The notes under the pieces: generated by a model | Told to the model about the DNA's origin: nothing | What the model saw: only the letters and a program-made list of their open reading frames with translations | Database searches by the model: none | Shown here: positions 16,512-26,989 of the stretch, one piece after another | How the letters are laid out: each line of letters begins with the position of its first letter | Position numbering within the stretch: position 1 is the first letter of the stretch | Assembly: GCA_905221435.1 (NCBI GenBank) | Contig: CAJNDD010000005.1 | Span: 29,018-93,017, forward strand | Length of the DNA: 64,000 bases | Direction of reading: 5' to 3' | Origin: a bacterium | Lineage (GTDB): Bacteria > Bacillota > Bacilli > Lactobacillales > Streptococcaceae | Position numbers and translations under genes: made by a program

Positions 16512-17996
16512 TTATGATTTTTTGTTTTTCAAGAATTCGTCGTATTGTTTTTGCATTTCGTTCAATACTTTTTCGTAGGCACCTTCAGATTTCAATTTTT
16601 CCATCAATTCTGGAATAGCTTTATCTGGGTCTACAGTACCAGTGTTGATAGCTGTATCGAATTGTTGCATTGTGTTAGAAATTGCTGAAATTTCAGATTT
16701 CACACTGTCAGTGTTAAAGATGAATCCAAGTGCTGGAGATTCTTTAGCTTCTGCCAATTGTTTCTTAGAATCTGCAATTTGTTGGTCTGTAACGTTTTCG
16801 TTGATGTAAAGGATCCAGTTGTTACCAGTGTTCCAACCTGACATGTGAGTGTTTCCTTTATATCCATCAAGGACGCGGACACGGTTTTCTTTACCTTCAA
16901 CTTTTTCCCAGTTCTTACCTTCTGGACCGTAAACAAGACCGTTCAAGAGTTCTGGGTTTGTGTTCAAGAGATTCAACACTTCCATTGATTTTTCTTTGTT
17001 CTTAGAGTTGTTTGAAATGACAAAGTTAGCAACTTGTGTTGTTTGGTTTTTCTTGATAAAGTTAGTGATTGGTTTGATTTGGATGTCTTTGTTAGCAACA
17101 CGTGAAAGCAAGCTGTTACCATAGTCAGCTGGTCCTACTGTTTCTTCACGAACGAACCAAGTATCTTGTTGAAGGTCAAATGAAGTGTCGCTTGTTGCTA
17201 CGTCTTTTGGAATGTATCCAGCTTCATAGAATTTGTGAAGAGTCTTCAAGTGTTCTTTGAAGCGAGGTACTTCGTAACGGTTTACGATCTTAGTAGTGTC
17301 TCCTTCAAGGTCGATAACAAATGGAAGTCCATTTGGTACTGGGTAGTCAAAGTTATCAGATGGGATAAAGTTCTTCGTAACTGCAAATGGTACTACATCT
17401 GGAGCTTTTTCTTTGATTTGTTTCAAGACTGGTTCAAGTGTTTCGTATGAAGTGACACCTGAAATATCGATACCGTATTTAGCAAGAAGAGTTCCGTTGA
17501 AGGCAAAGTTTTGAGATGATGCAACGTTAGCTGCAACTGGTACTGCATAGATCTTACCGTTTACAGTGTTCCCTTTGATGTAAGCTGGGTCAAGTGCTTT
17601 GTAAAGCTCTGCTCCTTCTTTCTTGTACAAATCAGTCAAGTCAGCGTAAGCACCTTTTTGAGCATTTACGACATAGTTAGATGCAAATGCGATATCATAG
17701 TTTTCACCAGATGATGTGATAACTGACATTTTCTTATCATAGTCACCCCATCCAAGGTATTGGATATCCAATTTAGCACCGACTTTTTCTTCGATGATTT
17801 TGTTTGCATTTTCTAGCAATTCATCCAAGTTGTCTGGTTTGTCACCGATTTGGTACATTTTGATTACAGGTTTTTCACCTGAAGCAGTATCTGCAGCTTT
17901 TTTGTTGTTACCTGTAAGGTTTCCACAAGCAGCAAGACCAGCAGCCAAAGCGACTACGCTAGCAGATGCGAAAGCATATTTTTTCCAGTTTTTCAT
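16512..17996 (-). CDS. ABC transporter glycan-binding lipoprotein
   Basis: A 494-residue extracellular solute-binding lipoprotein (family 1 type). The signal peptide ends in the lipobox LAAC (Cys 24), and the mature protein has the long two-lobed CUT1 fold. It closely resembles the pneumococcal lipoprotein NgtS of the N-glycan importer. Genes for its two permeases lie directly upstream in the same operon; no ATPase is present, as is usual for streptococcal CUT1 systems that share MsmK. AAAGGAG precedes ATG 17996. The substrate is inferred from homology and from the neighbouring mannosidases. Confidence 0.88.
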   Translation of the reverse strand: MKNWKKYAFASASVVALAAGLAACGNLTGNNKKAADTASGEKPVIKMYQIGDKPDNLDELLENANKIIEEKVGAKLDIQYLGWGDYDKKMSVITSSGENYDIAFASNYVVNAQKGAYADLTDLYKKEGAELYKALDPAYIKGNTVNGKIYAVPVAANVASSQNFAFNGTLLAKYGIDISGVTSYETLEPVLKQIKEKAPDVVPFAVTKNFIPSDNFDYPVPNGLPFVIDLEGDTTKIVNRYEVPRFKEHLKTLHKFYEAGYIPKDVATSDTSFDLQQDTWFVREETVGPADYGNSLLSRVANKDIQIKPITNFIKKNQTTQVANFVISNNSKNKEKSMEVLNLLNTNPELLNGLVYGPEGKNWEKVEGKENRVRVLDGYKGNTHMSGWNTGNNWILYINENVTDQQIADSKKQLAEAKESPALGFIFNTDSVKSEISAISNTMQQFDTAINTGTVDPDKAIPELMEKLKSEGAYEKVLNEMQKQYDEFLKNKKS

Positions 17997-18078
17997 GATA
18001 AAAACTCCTTTTTTTATTTTTAAACTTATAAACGATTTAATGATTTGTAACTTCAGTCACTAAGATGAAGTTGGGAAG

Positions 18079-18099
18079 GGAGAAACGGTGTTTCTCAAC
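18079..18099 (-). other. Intercistronic stem-loop between permease and binding-protein genes
   Basis: GAGAAAC and GTTTCTC pair around GGT in the 108-nt gap between the second permease and the binding lipoprotein. There is no T run, so it is more likely to stabilise the abundant lipoprotein message than to terminate it. Confidence 0.5.
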
Positions 18100-18104
18100 A
18101 AGTG

Positions 18105-19028
18105 CTATTCTTTGACACCACCGATCGTCAACCCTTTAACAAAGTAGCGTTGGAAGAATGGATACAGAATCGCGATTGGAAGGGTTGCAACAACAACCAT
18201 GGCCATACGACCTGTTTCTTTCGGTAGAGCGACTCCCAGTTGACCAGATAGGCCGACTGCTTTTGCAATGTAGTCCATATTTTGCTGGATTTGCATGAGC
18301 AAATATTGCAATGGATACAAGTTGTCACTCTTGATGTAAAGAAGGGCGTTGAACCAGTCGTTCCAGAAACCAAGAGCTGTCAAAAGCGTGATGGTTGCGA
18401 TACCTGGAAGTGACAATGGCAAACAGATCTGGAAGAAGATCCGAGCTTCACTGGCACCATCGATACGAGCGGATTCGAGAATGGCTTCTGGAATGGTCTT
18501 CTTGAAGAAGGAACGCATCAAAATGATGTTGAATGGGGAGAGAAGCATTGGAACAATCAAGGCCCAAACGGTATCACCAAGTTGAAGCAAGCGAGTGACC
18601 ACAATATAGCCTGGTACCAAACCAGCATTGAACAACATACTAAGAAGAGCGAAGATTGTGAAGAATCTGCGGTACTTAAAGGTTGTCCGTGAGATGGCGT
18701 AGGCATAAGTGGTTGTAATGAAGACGTTGGTCACTGTTCCGACTACAGTTACAAAAACTGAGATAAAGAGTGCTTGGAGGATCTTATCTTTAAACTGAGC
18801 TAGGAACTGGAATCCATCTACACCAAATTTCGAAGGGAAAAAGCTATATCCATACTGGAGGATGCTCTTTTCATCTGTCACCGAAATGATGATAACGAAG
18901 ATAAAGGGCAAGATACAAGAAAGAGCTATCAAACCAGAGATGATACTAAAGAAGATATCTGCTTTCTTACTGAAGGAGTGAATGCCGACATTATCGATTT
19001 TTTCTTTTTTAATTTTCTTTTCTGCCAT
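18105..19028 (-). CDS. ABC transporter permease, CUT1 family (MalG-like)
   Basis: A 307-residue inner-membrane permease with six helices. The EAA loop (ESARIDGASEARIFFQICLP) that contacts the ATPase is intact near residue 195. ATG 19028 (MAEKKIKKEK) is chosen over the longer frame to 19079, which would run into the preceding permease; AGGAGGAGAAT lies just upstream. Works with the permease at 19042-19971 and the lipoprotein at 16512-17996 to import a large oligosaccharide. Confidence 0.9.
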   Translation of the reverse strand: MAEKKIKKEKIDNVGIHSFSKKADIFFSIISGLIALSCILPFIFVIIISVTDEKSILQYGYSFFPSKFGVDGFQFLAQFKDKILQALFISVFVTVVGTVTNVFITTTYAYAISRTTFKYRRFFTIFALLSMLFNAGLVPGYIVVTRLLQLGDTVWALIVPMLLSPFNIILMRSFFKKTIPEAILESARIDGASEARIFFQICLPLSLPGIATITLLTALGFWNDWFNALLYIKSDNLYPLQYLLMQIQQNMDYIAKAVGLSGQLGVALPKETGRMAMVVVATLPIAILYPFFQRYFVKGLTIGGVKE

Positions 19029-19041
19029 ATTCTCCTCCTTT

Positions 19042-19971
19042 CTAGAACAAAGCTGAGTTTGGATCGACTCGTCTTGCAAGTAAGTTTGATAGGATAACCA
19101 GAATCAAACCGACTACGGATTGGTAAAGACCGGCTGCTGAAGCCATACCGATATCTGCTGTCTGAGTCAAACCATTAAAGACATATACGTCTAAAACGTT
19201 GGTTACATTGTAAAGCTGACCAGCATTGTGTGGAATTTGATAGAAGAGACCAAAGTCTGCACGGAAGATATTTCCGACTGCAAGGATGGTCAAGACTGTT
19301 ACAAGCGGAGTCAACTGAGGAATGGTTACGTTGCGAATACGTTGCCACTTGCTAGCCCCGTCCACTGTTGCTGCTTCGTAGTAGGTTGGGTCAATTCCCA
19401 TGATTGTCGCATAGTACATGACACTGCTATATCCAAAGCCTTTCCAAATACCTAGGAAAAGGAGAAGGTATGGCCAAATGCCTAAGTCAGCGTAGAAGTT
19501 GACTTCCTTCATGCCAATGGATGTTAGGAAATGGTTGAAGACCCCTTTGTCAATGTTTAGGAAGGCATCTGTAAAGAAACTGATGATAACCCATGACAGG
19601 AAGTAAGGGAACAACATAGACGTTTGGAAAATCTTAACCATTCTCTTAGAGCGAAGCTCGCTGAGGATGATGGCAATCCCTACTGATACAATCAAACCGA
19701 TAAAGATAAAGCCAAGATTGTAGAGAACGGTATTTCGAGTGATAATAAAGGCATCTTTTGAACTAAACAAGAATCTGAAATTATCTAACCCGACCCATTT
19801 ACTATTCACAATACTATCTATGAAACCATTACTGGTCATATGGTAGTCTTTAAAGGCAACCACATTCCCAAATACTGGAATGTAAAAGAATAGAATCAAC
19901 CAGAGTGCCCCTGGTAAAACCATCAAGAGAAAGATCCAGTTATCTCTCAAGGTCTTTGAAAACTTTTTCAT
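19042..19971 (-). CDS. ABC transporter permease, CUT1 family (MalF/LplB-like)
   Basis: A 309-residue permease beginning MKKFSKTLRDNW, six helices, with the EAA loop YYEAATVDGASKWQRIRNVT near residue 200. It is the first gene of the three-gene importer operon and follows a promoter with a cre-like site. LplB-type sequence is typical of importers of complex host glycans. AGGGAGGAAAT precedes ATG 19971. Confidence 0.9.
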   Translation of the reverse strand: MKKFSKTLRDNWIFLLMVLPGALWLILFFYIPVFGNVVAFKDYHMTSNGFIDSIVNSKWVGLDNFRFLFSSKDAFIITRNTVLYNLGFIFIGLIVSVGIAIILSELRSKRMVKIFQTSMLFPYFLSWVIISFFTDAFLNIDKGVFNHFLTSIGMKEVNFYADLGIWPYLLLFLGIWKGFGYSSVMYYATIMGIDPTYYEAATVDGASKWQRIRNVTIPQLTPLVTVLTILAVGNIFRADFGLFYQIPHNAGQLYNVTNVLDVYVFNGLTQTADIGMASAAGLYQSVVGLILVILSNLLARRVDPNSALF

Positions 19972-20021
19972 AATTTCCTCCCTTTTTATTCCTAAAAACT
20001 GATTTCATCGAATTTTTAGGT

Positions 20022-20037
20022 TTGATAACGATTACAT
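20022..20037 (-). promoter_or_regulatory. Catabolite-responsive (cre-like) site
   Basis: Leftward strand reads ATGTAATCGTTATCAA, close to the CcpA consensus (TGNAANCGNNNNCA). It lies immediately downstream of a -10 box TATACT (20042-20047; weak -35 TTAACC at 20065-20070, 17-nt spacer), the position for CcpA roadblock repression of the importer operon. Confidence 0.65.
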
Positions 20038-20084
20038 TATTAGTATACTCCTATTTGAAGGCTAGGTTAAACTACTAATTATAG

Positions 20085-20123
20085 AAAAAACTCCACAAAT
20101 TATTTTTTGTGGAGAAGTTTTTT
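20085..20123. terminator. Terminator of the DUF4767 lipoprotein gene
   Basis: AAAAAACTCCACA and TGTGGAGAAGTTTTTT form a stable stem with A/T runs on both sides; it separates the lipoprotein gene from the importer promoter. Confidence 0.85.
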
Positions 20124-20180
20124 ATAAGAAATAGGTTTCACGAGAAACACTCTGCATACGATAAATGTATTTCCTCTTTA

Positions 20181-21296
20181 CTAATTGAAAACTTGTTCCA
20201 ATATTGGGTGATGAAACTCAACAAAATGAACCTGAGCATTTATGATAGCCCCTGATTCATTTTTATCAATCTCTGGCCTTCCTTCTGTGTGTAAAAGAGC
20301 AGGATTACCATCTTTGTAGCCAAAGAGAATCACCTCTGTCTCTGCTTCATTCACATAGCAAGCTAGGATATCAAACCTCCCAGAACCAGAACCAGCAATA
20401 TAGCCATACCATTTAAAAGTATAATTCATCCCATCCACTTGCCCAAATTGTATTATCTGGTCTGGTACTGCTAGTCCATAGTAGTGACCATATATTGCTA
20501 AGTTAGTTGACTTGAATCTTTCACCTTTACTATCCGAGTAAGATTCCATGGCTGTTTTTATCTTGTCTATTAAAGAACTATTATCTGTATCTGGCTCGCT
20601 CTCTGTAGTTACACTTGTTTTTAATAGAAATTCCTTAAAACGTCGCGCTAAATCTGTATTCTCAGTCTCTTCAAAATTTGCAGTAGGGATAGTTTCCAGT
20701 GTCTTATCGGTATACAAGACCCGTGTTTGCCCATACTTCAGTGTAAATAGGTAGAAATGTTTGTCCTGGTTGTCATAGTAGGCATCCAAAACCAAGTAAT
20801 CATAGGCATTGTCACTCGATACTCCAAAAACATTCCATTTGACACTTTTCTGAGAGACAGTTGTTGTTTCTAATTTTTTGATGAGGTCATTCTTTTCATC
20901 AAAGTTTGTATGCTCTAGTCTATGATAGGACTGCCCCATAGAAGAAGTCCAGCTTGCAAACTCTTCTTCCCACTTTTCGGTGTTGTATTGGATTAGCTTC
21001 TGAAAATCTGAGTAGTTCTTCATAATCAAGGCTTGATCAGTCGGATTAGATAACTGGAGTTCTTCCATGGCAGCAACTGTGGCAGCCATAGGTGACTGAA
21101 CACTTGTATCCTTGGATTCTTTTTCGTGCGAAAGAGCCTTTTGATAGGAATCTGCTAAATAGTGAAAATAGTTGGTTGTTTCCTTGGTTTGTTGCTCCCT
21201 CGCTGTCGACGGACTAGTTACGCCGTCCTCTGTCGCTCTGTGGCAGGCAGATAAGACTAGCATACTAGCACCTAGGACCAGTAGTAACTTTTTCAT
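20181..21296 (-). CDS. DUF4767 domain lipoprotein
   Basis: A 371-residue lipoprotein: signal peptide MKKLLLVLGASML, lipobox LSAC (Cys 18), then a Ser/Thr-rich linker. The DUF4767-like region includes FASWTSSMGQSYHR (near residue 110) and the C-terminal strand region NAQVHFVEFHHP. Function of the domain is unknown; relatives are surface lipoproteins of lactic bacteria. ATG 21296 is preferred since GGAGGT abuts ATG 21302 too closely. Monocistronic, inserted between the importer and glycosidase operons. Confidence 0.8.
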   Translation of the reverse strand: MKKLLLVLGASMLVLSACHRATEDGVTSPSTAREQQTKETTNYFHYLADSYQKALSHEKESKDTSVQSPMAATVAAMEELQLSNPTDQALIMKNYSDFQKLIQYNTEKWEEEFASWTSSMGQSYHRLEHTNFDEKNDLIKKLETTTVSQKSVKWNVFGVSSDNAYDYLVLDAYYDNQDKHFYLFTLKYGQTRVLYTDKTLETIPTANFEETENTDLARRFKEFLLKTSVTTESEPDTDNSSLIDKIKTAMESYSDSKGERFKSTNLAIYGHYYGLAVPDQIIQFGQVDGMNYTFKWYGYIAGSGSGRFDILACYVNEAETEVILFGYKDGNPALLHTEGRPEIDKNESGAIINAQVHFVEFHHPILEQVFN

Positions 21297-21355
21297 GGTC
21301 ATACCTCCAAACTATCCTTATACTTTCATTATACTCCTTCCCTATCTCCAAATCA

Positions 21356-21388
21356 AAAAACATCTCCATGTATTTAAAAGGAGATGCT
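21356..21388 (-). terminator. Terminator of the GH38-ROK-GH20 operon
   Basis: GCATCTCC and GGAGATG pair, followed leftward by TTTTTTG. Confidence 0.8.
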
Positions 21389-21408
21389 TAACTGTTTGTG
21401 ATGAATGC

Positions 21409-23289
21409 CTAAGTCGTATAAATCGTCGAAGCTGTCGCAATGGTATGCCACTGGTTGGCTGTTGTGGCTGCAAAGTCCTTGTCTGTGTAGAAGTCAGTAA
21501 ATGGTAGGATTTCAACTTCTAGCTCGTCGATGCGGTCAATCTGCCCTGCCAGATAAGCCTCGATACGACTTTCTGCTCGTTTGATACGTTGCAAGAGTCC
21601 ACCCATACGGATATCGACTGTATCCAAGCCAAAGACCTTGTTTTCTTTCAGCCATTGGTGGCTAAAGAGAGCATGGAGGTTTTCAATCTCGCTTCTGAGT
21701 TTTGGTAATTCTTGTCTGGCGATTTCTTGCAGACTTTCTTTATCGTTTGTTTGGTGGGCCTGACGAATGCGTCGTCCAACATCAACCTTACTACTTAAAA
21801 TAGCATTCAACTGAGCCTGTGTTTCAAAGAGATAAGCATAGTTCCCAGCTTTTTCTTTAATGTCAGAGAGAATCTCAGCTGCTTGAGCGAAGTGCGGTTT
21901 GTCCTGTTCAGGTGTCATGTGTCTGTCAAGAATCGGACAGAGAACATCCTGATAAAAGACATAGCGGTTGGGATTGATCCCGCTGAGATTGCCTGGCAAG
22001 TCTGGCAAGAGGTTAGCTAGGTCGATCTGCATGAAGTCCTCAACTGATAGACCTGTATTGGTCTTGAAGTGGGCAGACAAACGGTCGAGGTTATTGCGGT
22101 AGCTGAGTTCTGCCCAGATTTGCAGACTTGGTAGGATAGAAAACTGGGCAGTTTCACCACCGTTATCCCCCCAACCCGTCACAATGATTTCTTTGATGTC
22201 ATTAGCACGACAGGCTTTATTGGCCTCGATGGCGATGAGACGGCTGAAATGGTTGTTGGGTGTGAAACCGATCCACTTCCAAGCTCCACCTGCAAAGGCG
22301 ATATCCTGGCTAATCTTGTGGTGGTTGCGGAAATTACGATTGTACTTTTCTTCGCTGTCTTGATAATAATCCCAGTAAACCAAGGTCACACGGTCTTTTA
22401 GACGATCTAGGTAGACACGCGTTTCCTCTGGAATCTCCACATCACGGTCGTACTGACCATCCGCTGACATGAGTTTGAAGAACATATCGCTCCACATCTG
22501 GCAGTGGAAACCATACTTGTCTGCAATATCCAGCACGCGCTCCAAGTGTTGGCACATAAGGAGACTACGGTCCATAACACCGTTCAAGATAAGGTAGCGC
22601 CCCAAACCAACCAAGTGGGCTTCGTCCATCCCGATATTGACCTTACGAGTCTGCAGTTTAGACAGAGTGGCAAACATCCCGTCAATCAAATCATAAACTT
22701 TTTCTTCACCGATAAGGAGAATGTCCTCTACATCACGGAGTTCCTGCACTTCTTTGACACCCCATTTGACAAAGGCTGACAAGTGGGCCAAGGTCTGGAT
22801 GCAAGGCACAAAGGTCATGTCAAACTGCTGGGCGTAGGCTTCTATTTCCTGCAACTCCTCAGCCGAATAAGCTCCACGGAAGTAACCAAAGTATGGCTGC
22901 CCTTCAATCTGGTAGGTGTCTTCCATATAGAGCTCGAAGGTTGAGTAGCCCATGAGAGCCAAGACCTCAATCATCTGCTTGGCAGAAGCGACATTCAAAA
23001 CTGCATTGCGGGAACAGTCTGCCATGTAGGCTAAATCTTCATAAGCCGCCTGCTCCTCAATCGCTACTTTATCACCTTCTACTAGAGCTGTTGCCAACAA
23101 GGACAAGGCGCGGTAAAGTTGGTGAGGTTTGTCATAAGTTAGTTGATAGTGTCCACCCTCACCCTTGATAGAGATAGAGGCCTGGTCAGACTGAGTGACT
23201 GCCACTTCCACATCTGGCAAAGAGATGTGCTTTGTCAGTAAGTCAATTGCCTGCGTTTGCTTGGGACTAAGTCCTGTAAATCTTACCAT
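21409..23289 (-). CDS. Exo-beta-N-acetylhexosaminidase, GH20 (GH20C-like)
   Basis: A 626-residue cytoplasmic glycosidase without a signal peptide. An N-terminal GH20b-like domain (1-85) is followed by a TIM barrel with the catalytic Asp-Glu pair in [13 protein letters not shown] (near residue 220) and the substrate wall WSDMFFK. It resembles the pneumococcal intracellular GH20C enzyme, which removes terminal GlcNAc/GalNAc from imported oligosaccharides. It overlaps the ROK gene by 7 nt. Last gene of the leftward operon. Confidence 0.9.
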   Translation of the reverse strand: MVRFTGLSPKQTQAIDLLTKHISLPDVEVAVTQSDQASISIKGEGGHYQLTYDKPHQLYRALSLLATALVEGDKVAIEEQAAYEDLAYMADCSRNAVLNVASAKQMIEVLALMGYSTFELYMEDTYQIEGQPYFGYFRGAYSAEELQEIEAYAQQFDMTFVPCIQTLAHLSAFVKWGVKEVQELRDVEDILLIGEEKVYDLIDGMFATLSKLQTRKVNIGMDEAHLVGLGRYLILNGVMDRSLLMCQHLERVLDIADKYGFHCQMWSDMFFKLMSADGQYDRDVEIPEETRVYLDRLKDRVTLVYWDYYQDSEEKYNRNFRNHHKISQDIAFAGGAWKWIGFTPNNHFSRLIAIEANKACRANDIKEIIVTGWGDNGGETAQFSILPSLQIWAELSYRNNLDRLSAHFKTNTGLSVEDFMQIDLANLLPDLPGNLSGINPNRYVFYQDVLCPILDRHMTPEQDKPHFAQAAEILSDIKEKAGNYAYLFETQAQLNAILSSKVDVGRRIRQAHQTNDKESLQEIARQELPKLRSEIENLHALFSHQWLKENKVFGLDTVDIRMGGLLQRIKRAESRIEAYLAGQIDRIDELEVEILPFTDFYTDKDFAATTANQWHTIATASTIYTT

Positions 23290-24152
23290 TGGTTTTCCTC
23301 CTGTAACCAGTTGACAAGGGCACCGTAGAGATTGGCATCTGCATGATAGGTGCAGGCTTGGATAACAGGTGCGACCGTGTATTCTTCGTAGGTATCGACA
23401 AAGTTATCAACAGCTTTCTTGACGCCTTGGATAAAATCAGGATTTTGACTGATGGAGCCACCTAGGCTAATGACATCTGGATCGATGAGATACTGAATAT
23501 TGAGCAGACCTTGCGCCAGATTTCGATTCATGCGTTCAATAGCTTCTTGACAAAGAGCATTTCCTGCTGCGGCCTCTTGGTAAATCTTGCGTCCGTCCCA
23601 GTCAGTCTGACCAGATTTTTCAATCACGTATCGCACCATATTTCCAGTTGACGCTAGTTGCGACCAGTTGTTGAGCTTTTCTGCAGGCTCGATAGTTGTC
23701 ATGTAGCCAAACTCTCCTCCCAAGCCGTGGCGACCTCGGTGAAGCTTGCCATTGATAATCATGGCACCGCCAATTCCTGTCCCAATCACGACACAGGCCG
23801 CATTTTCAATCTCTGGGTGAGCTAGCAATTCACTAAGTCCAACACAGTTGGCATCATTTTCTAGATGGACAGGTAGCTGATGATGAGCAAGAGCTTCATA
23901 CCAAGAAAAGCCATGGATGTAAGGTACGGCACTAATTCCCTCGATCACACCTGTTTCTTGATTAACCGCGCCTGGAACGCTCATAGCAATCCCGCTGTAA
24001 TCCTGTTCTGCCAAGCGTTGGTCTAGCCAAGCCAGTAAAGACTCCAAGTTTTCTGGTGTCGGTGTACTTGTCTTATCTAGTATTTTTCCATCAGGAGTCA
24101 GACTGGCAAACTTAATGCCAGTTCCTCCAATATCAATGGTTGCAATCGTCAT
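23283..24152 (-). CDS. ROK family sugar kinase
   Basis: A 289-residue actin-fold kinase. ATP-binding motif [11 protein letters not shown] (residues 6-16), the second phosphate loop [11 protein letters not shown] and the sugar-binding signature [10 protein letters not shown] are present. There is no N-terminal DNA-binding domain, so it is a kinase rather than a repressor; the usual zinc-binding cysteine set of ROK proteins is not evident. It lies between an alpha-mannosidase and a hexosaminidase, so mannose or an N-acetylhexosamine is the likely substrate. Overlaps GH20 downstream. Confidence 0.88.
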   Translation of the reverse strand: MTIATIDIGGTGIKFASLTPDGKILDKTSTPTPENLESLLAWLDQRLAEQDYSGIAMSVPGAVNQETGVIEGISAVPYIHGFSWYEALAHHQLPVHLENDANCVGLSELLAHPEIENAACVVIGTGIGGAMIINGKLHRGRHGLGGEFGYMTTIEPAEKLNNWSQLASTGNMVRYVIEKSGQTDWDGRKIYQEAAAGNALCQEAIERMNRNLAQGLLNIQYLIDPDVISLGGSISQNPDFIQGVKKAVDNFVDTYEEYTVAPVIQACTYHADANLYGALVNWLQEENQW

Positions 24153-24247
24153 ATTTTCACCAAAAAGGGGCGAATCAGTAGTTAATCCTTACTCTTTCGC
24201 CCCTCCTTTCTATCTCATAGTATTAGTTATCAAACACTTTAAAACTG

Positions 24248-26893
24248 TTAAATGTCTTCTTTTTTAATCAATTCTGTACGAATTTCTTGTGGAGCCAATA
24301 GTCCTGAATGAACTGGATATGGTCGTTCAAGCAAGTCCAGAATGGTTTGTTGGTGTTCTGAAATGCGCACATTTTCTTGACTCATATTGTAGTAACGGAG
24401 TACATATCCTTCTTCATTTTCCGCCACTTTAAAGGCTGTTGGGCAAACTTGTGGTAAGCTGAGTGCCGCATGACTCAAGAGGCTACCAGTCGCAGCAACA
24501 CTTCCTTCTTGTTTAGCGACCTGAAGACTAGTGAATGGTGTTTGGAAGGCTTTGGCACGACGGAAAGCTGAGAAGCGTTCTTGTGCTTGGTGGCATTCAA
24601 GCGCAAACTCGACTTCAAACTCACGCAAACACTGAGCCTCTGGCGTTGGGAAATAACCCCAGTCACCTAGTTCACCTGAGGAACGAAGAATGGTCACTGC
24701 AATAGTATCATTGCCAAGGATTTCATACTCGTGTAATCCTTTATTGGCTACCGTCACCCCTTTTTCATCATCATAAAGGCTGACAAAGGCTTGTTGGTGT
24801 TGTGGATTTTCAGGATTTTCCCAAGAAGCAGCTGGTTTGTTTGGTCGTGTCACCACCTCATAGATGCTTTCAGAGTCATTGCTTGGACGCGTATTATGTG
24901 TCTTAACCAAGAGACGGATACGGTGGTCCTTGGCTGTGTTAGTAAAGCGAGTCTTGAAGCGAATTTGTGGATTGTCAACAAAGACAGTCATCTCTGTTTC
25001 AAGAAGAATGCTTGTCAATTCTTCTGAGCGCCCAGCTTCACGCGTCATAAACTCGATGATGCCTCTTTGTTCCGCATCCAGTTTTTCGTCTGCACTTACT
25101 GGAATTGTCAATTCATGCTTGAGCAAAATCTTGGCAAAACGTGCTGTATTTTCCAAGACTTCACAGCCTTTGAGTTCTGCGTAGATAGGCTCTGTTCCTT
25201 TTGGTTGGAAGTAGATGTACTCATTCCCGATGTCACCACGGTCTTCAAAGCGAACAACATCTTCATAAGCTTCATGAGTTGTCTTGTCGTAGACTGTGAT
25301 GTTTTCATCCACACTTACTGTTACAAACGGCGTATCAATCACTCCATTTTGGTAAATACCGTCACGGTGTTCTTGTTCTCCTTCGAGCAATTGGAAGGTT
25401 GTCCAAGAAAGTGGTGCCAGATGAACAGGTACTGTCACGCGCACTTGTCGAGCGATACGAGCCTGACGGAACTTGTCTTTTGGCAAATCATACTCAAAAT
25501 TAGCTCCCAGATCTTCGATTTTCGCTTCTACAGCATGCCCTTCCAAGTCTTCGACACGGTAGCTTGGCAAGGTCAAGGCTGCCATCTTCTTATAGCCTTC
25601 TGTTGGGTGCAATTCTTTGAAATCACAAGTCGCCACATCAATCACGGTGCTGACCGTATCAACTTTGTCATGCAAGCCTGTGTTGATGACGGTAAAGAGA
25701 TGGTCGCTTTGGGCTTCGTGGGTTGCGATTTTACCCTTCCATTCGTTGAGAAGATTGGTCTTAACAAAGTTTCCAACTTGGTTGACCTTGGCAAAACGTG
25801 TCTCCATCTCACGGTGAACCTCGTCCACGCTACAGCCACATATACTGTCATGTGGTGCATTTTGTAGAAGGACTTTCCAAGCATAGGTCAACTGGTCCTT
25901 ATGGTTGTGCCCACCAGTGATGACAGTCAATGGCTCCACCACTTGTTCTAGGAGGTTGCTATTTTCTTGGAAGGCTTGTTTGAGGTAAATCCGTGATGAA
26001 GAAGTGTTGGCAAGTGTGTACCAGCCATCTGTTTCTTGACTGGTCAACTCACCCGTAACGGTAGATAGTTGCTCTGGTAGAGCACTTTCTACTGCATGGA
26101 CATAGTCATCAAAGGAACTATGCACAAAAGTCACATCTGGGAAGAGTTCATTGGCCACACGAATGGCTTCGCTCAGATTTCGCTGTACAGGCTGGTGGTC
26201 ACAGCCGTTCATCATCAACCATTGGTTGGTCGAAGCGTAATCACGTACGTCTGCCAATTTTTGTTTCCAGAAGGTCAAGGCCTCGTCTTTATCCACTGGA
26301 ATTTCATTCCCATTACTGTACCAGTTGGCAAAGAGGATACCGAGGACACGACTTCCGTCTGCACCCTGCCAGTACATTTCTGAAAACTGGGAAGTAAATT
26401 GCTCATCTTCGAGGACTTGGTTGTCAAATCCAATCGGCTTGACACCACGCCCAAAGGCTGCCACGTGAATGCCTGATTTTTGAAGGATTTGGGGAGCTTG
26501 TCCCATATTTCCAAAGGTATCTGGGAAGTAACCAATCTGGGTTGATTTGCCCCATTTTGCACATTCTGCTTGACCAATCAAGGTATTGCGGACGTTGGCT
26601 TCACTTGAAATCAAGTAGTCATCCTGCAAGATGTAAAAGGGACCAATTTTGAGCTTGCCTTCGTCGATGTAACGTTGGACTTTGTCGCGATTTTCAGGGC
26701 GAATTTCCAAATAGTCATCGAGGACAATGGTTTGTCCATCTAAGTGGAAACTCTTGAACTCAGGGTCATTTTCAAAGAGATCAAAAAGATTGTCAAACAA
26801 TTCCACCAGCTGCATCCGGTGGCTTTCAAAAGGCAAGTACCACTCACGGTCCCAGTGACTGTGTGAGATAATATGAACTACAACATTTTCCAT
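24248..26893 (-). CDS. Alpha-mannosidase, GH38
   Basis: An 881-residue cytoplasmic alpha-mannosidase. The zinc site HSHWDREW is at residues 11-18 and the nucleophile Asp in FPDTFGN near 125; the alpha-mannosidase middle domain and C-terminal beta domain follow in normal order and full length. ATG 26893 (MENVVVHIIS) gives the usual start; the frame's extra five codons lack a site. The pneumococcal counterpart trims mannose, mainly alpha-1,3-linked, from imported N-glycan cores. First gene of the operon with ROK and GH20. Confidence 0.93.
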   Translation of the reverse strand: MENVVVHIISHSHWDREWYLPFESHRMQLVELFDNLFDLFENDPEFKSFHLDGQTIVLDDYLEIRPENRDKVQRYIDEGKLKIGPFYILQDDYLISSEANVRNTLIGQAECAKWGKSTQIGYFPDTFGNMGQAPQILQKSGIHVAAFGRGVKPIGFDNQVLEDEQFTSQFSEMYWQGADGSRVLGILFANWYSNGNEIPVDKDEALTFWKQKLADVRDYASTNQWLMMNGCDHQPVQRNLSEAIRVANELFPDVTFVHSSFDDYVHAVESALPEQLSTVTGELTSQETDGWYTLANTSSSRIYLKQAFQENSNLLEQVVEPLTVITGGHNHKDQLTYAWKVLLQNAPHDSICGCSVDEVHREMETRFAKVNQVGNFVKTNLLNEWKGKIATHEAQSDHLFTVINTGLHDKVDTVSTVIDVATCDFKELHPTEGYKKMAALTLPSYRVEDLEGHAVEAKIEDLGANFEYDLPKDKFRQARIARQVRVTVPVHLAPLSWTTFQLLEGEQEHRDGIYQNGVIDTPFVTVSVDENITVYDKTTHEAYEDVVRFEDRGDIGNEYIYFQPKGTEPIYAELKGCEVLENTARFAKILLKHELTIPVSADEKLDAEQRGIIEFMTREAGRSEELTSILLETEMTVFVDNPQIRFKTRFTNTAKDHRIRLLVKTHNTRPSNDSESIYEVVTRPNKPAASWENPENPQHQQAFVSLYDDEKGVTVANKGLHEYEILGNDTIAVTILRSSGELGDWGYFPTPEAQCLREFEVEFALECHQAQERFSAFRRAKAFQTPFTSLQVAKQEGSVAATGSLLSHAALSLPQVCPTAFKVAENEEGYVLRYYNMSQENVRISEHQQTILDLLERPYPVHSGLLAPQEIRTELIKKEDI

Positions 26894-26989
26894 GAAGTAA
26901 AACCTCATTCTAACTTAAATTTTTATTTTTAACGTTTTAAATGTGAATTTGTGATTCTGACAAGAATCGGTGAAACTAAAGCGGGCTCC

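Noticed and set aside
25067..25867. Long rightward open frame of 266 codons
   Set aside because: It lies wholly inside GH38 on the opposite strand and shows no recognisable domain.
26921..26950. Second cre site upstream of GH38
   Set aside because: Only the AACGTT centre matches; flanks are plain A/T and score poorly against the CcpA consensus.
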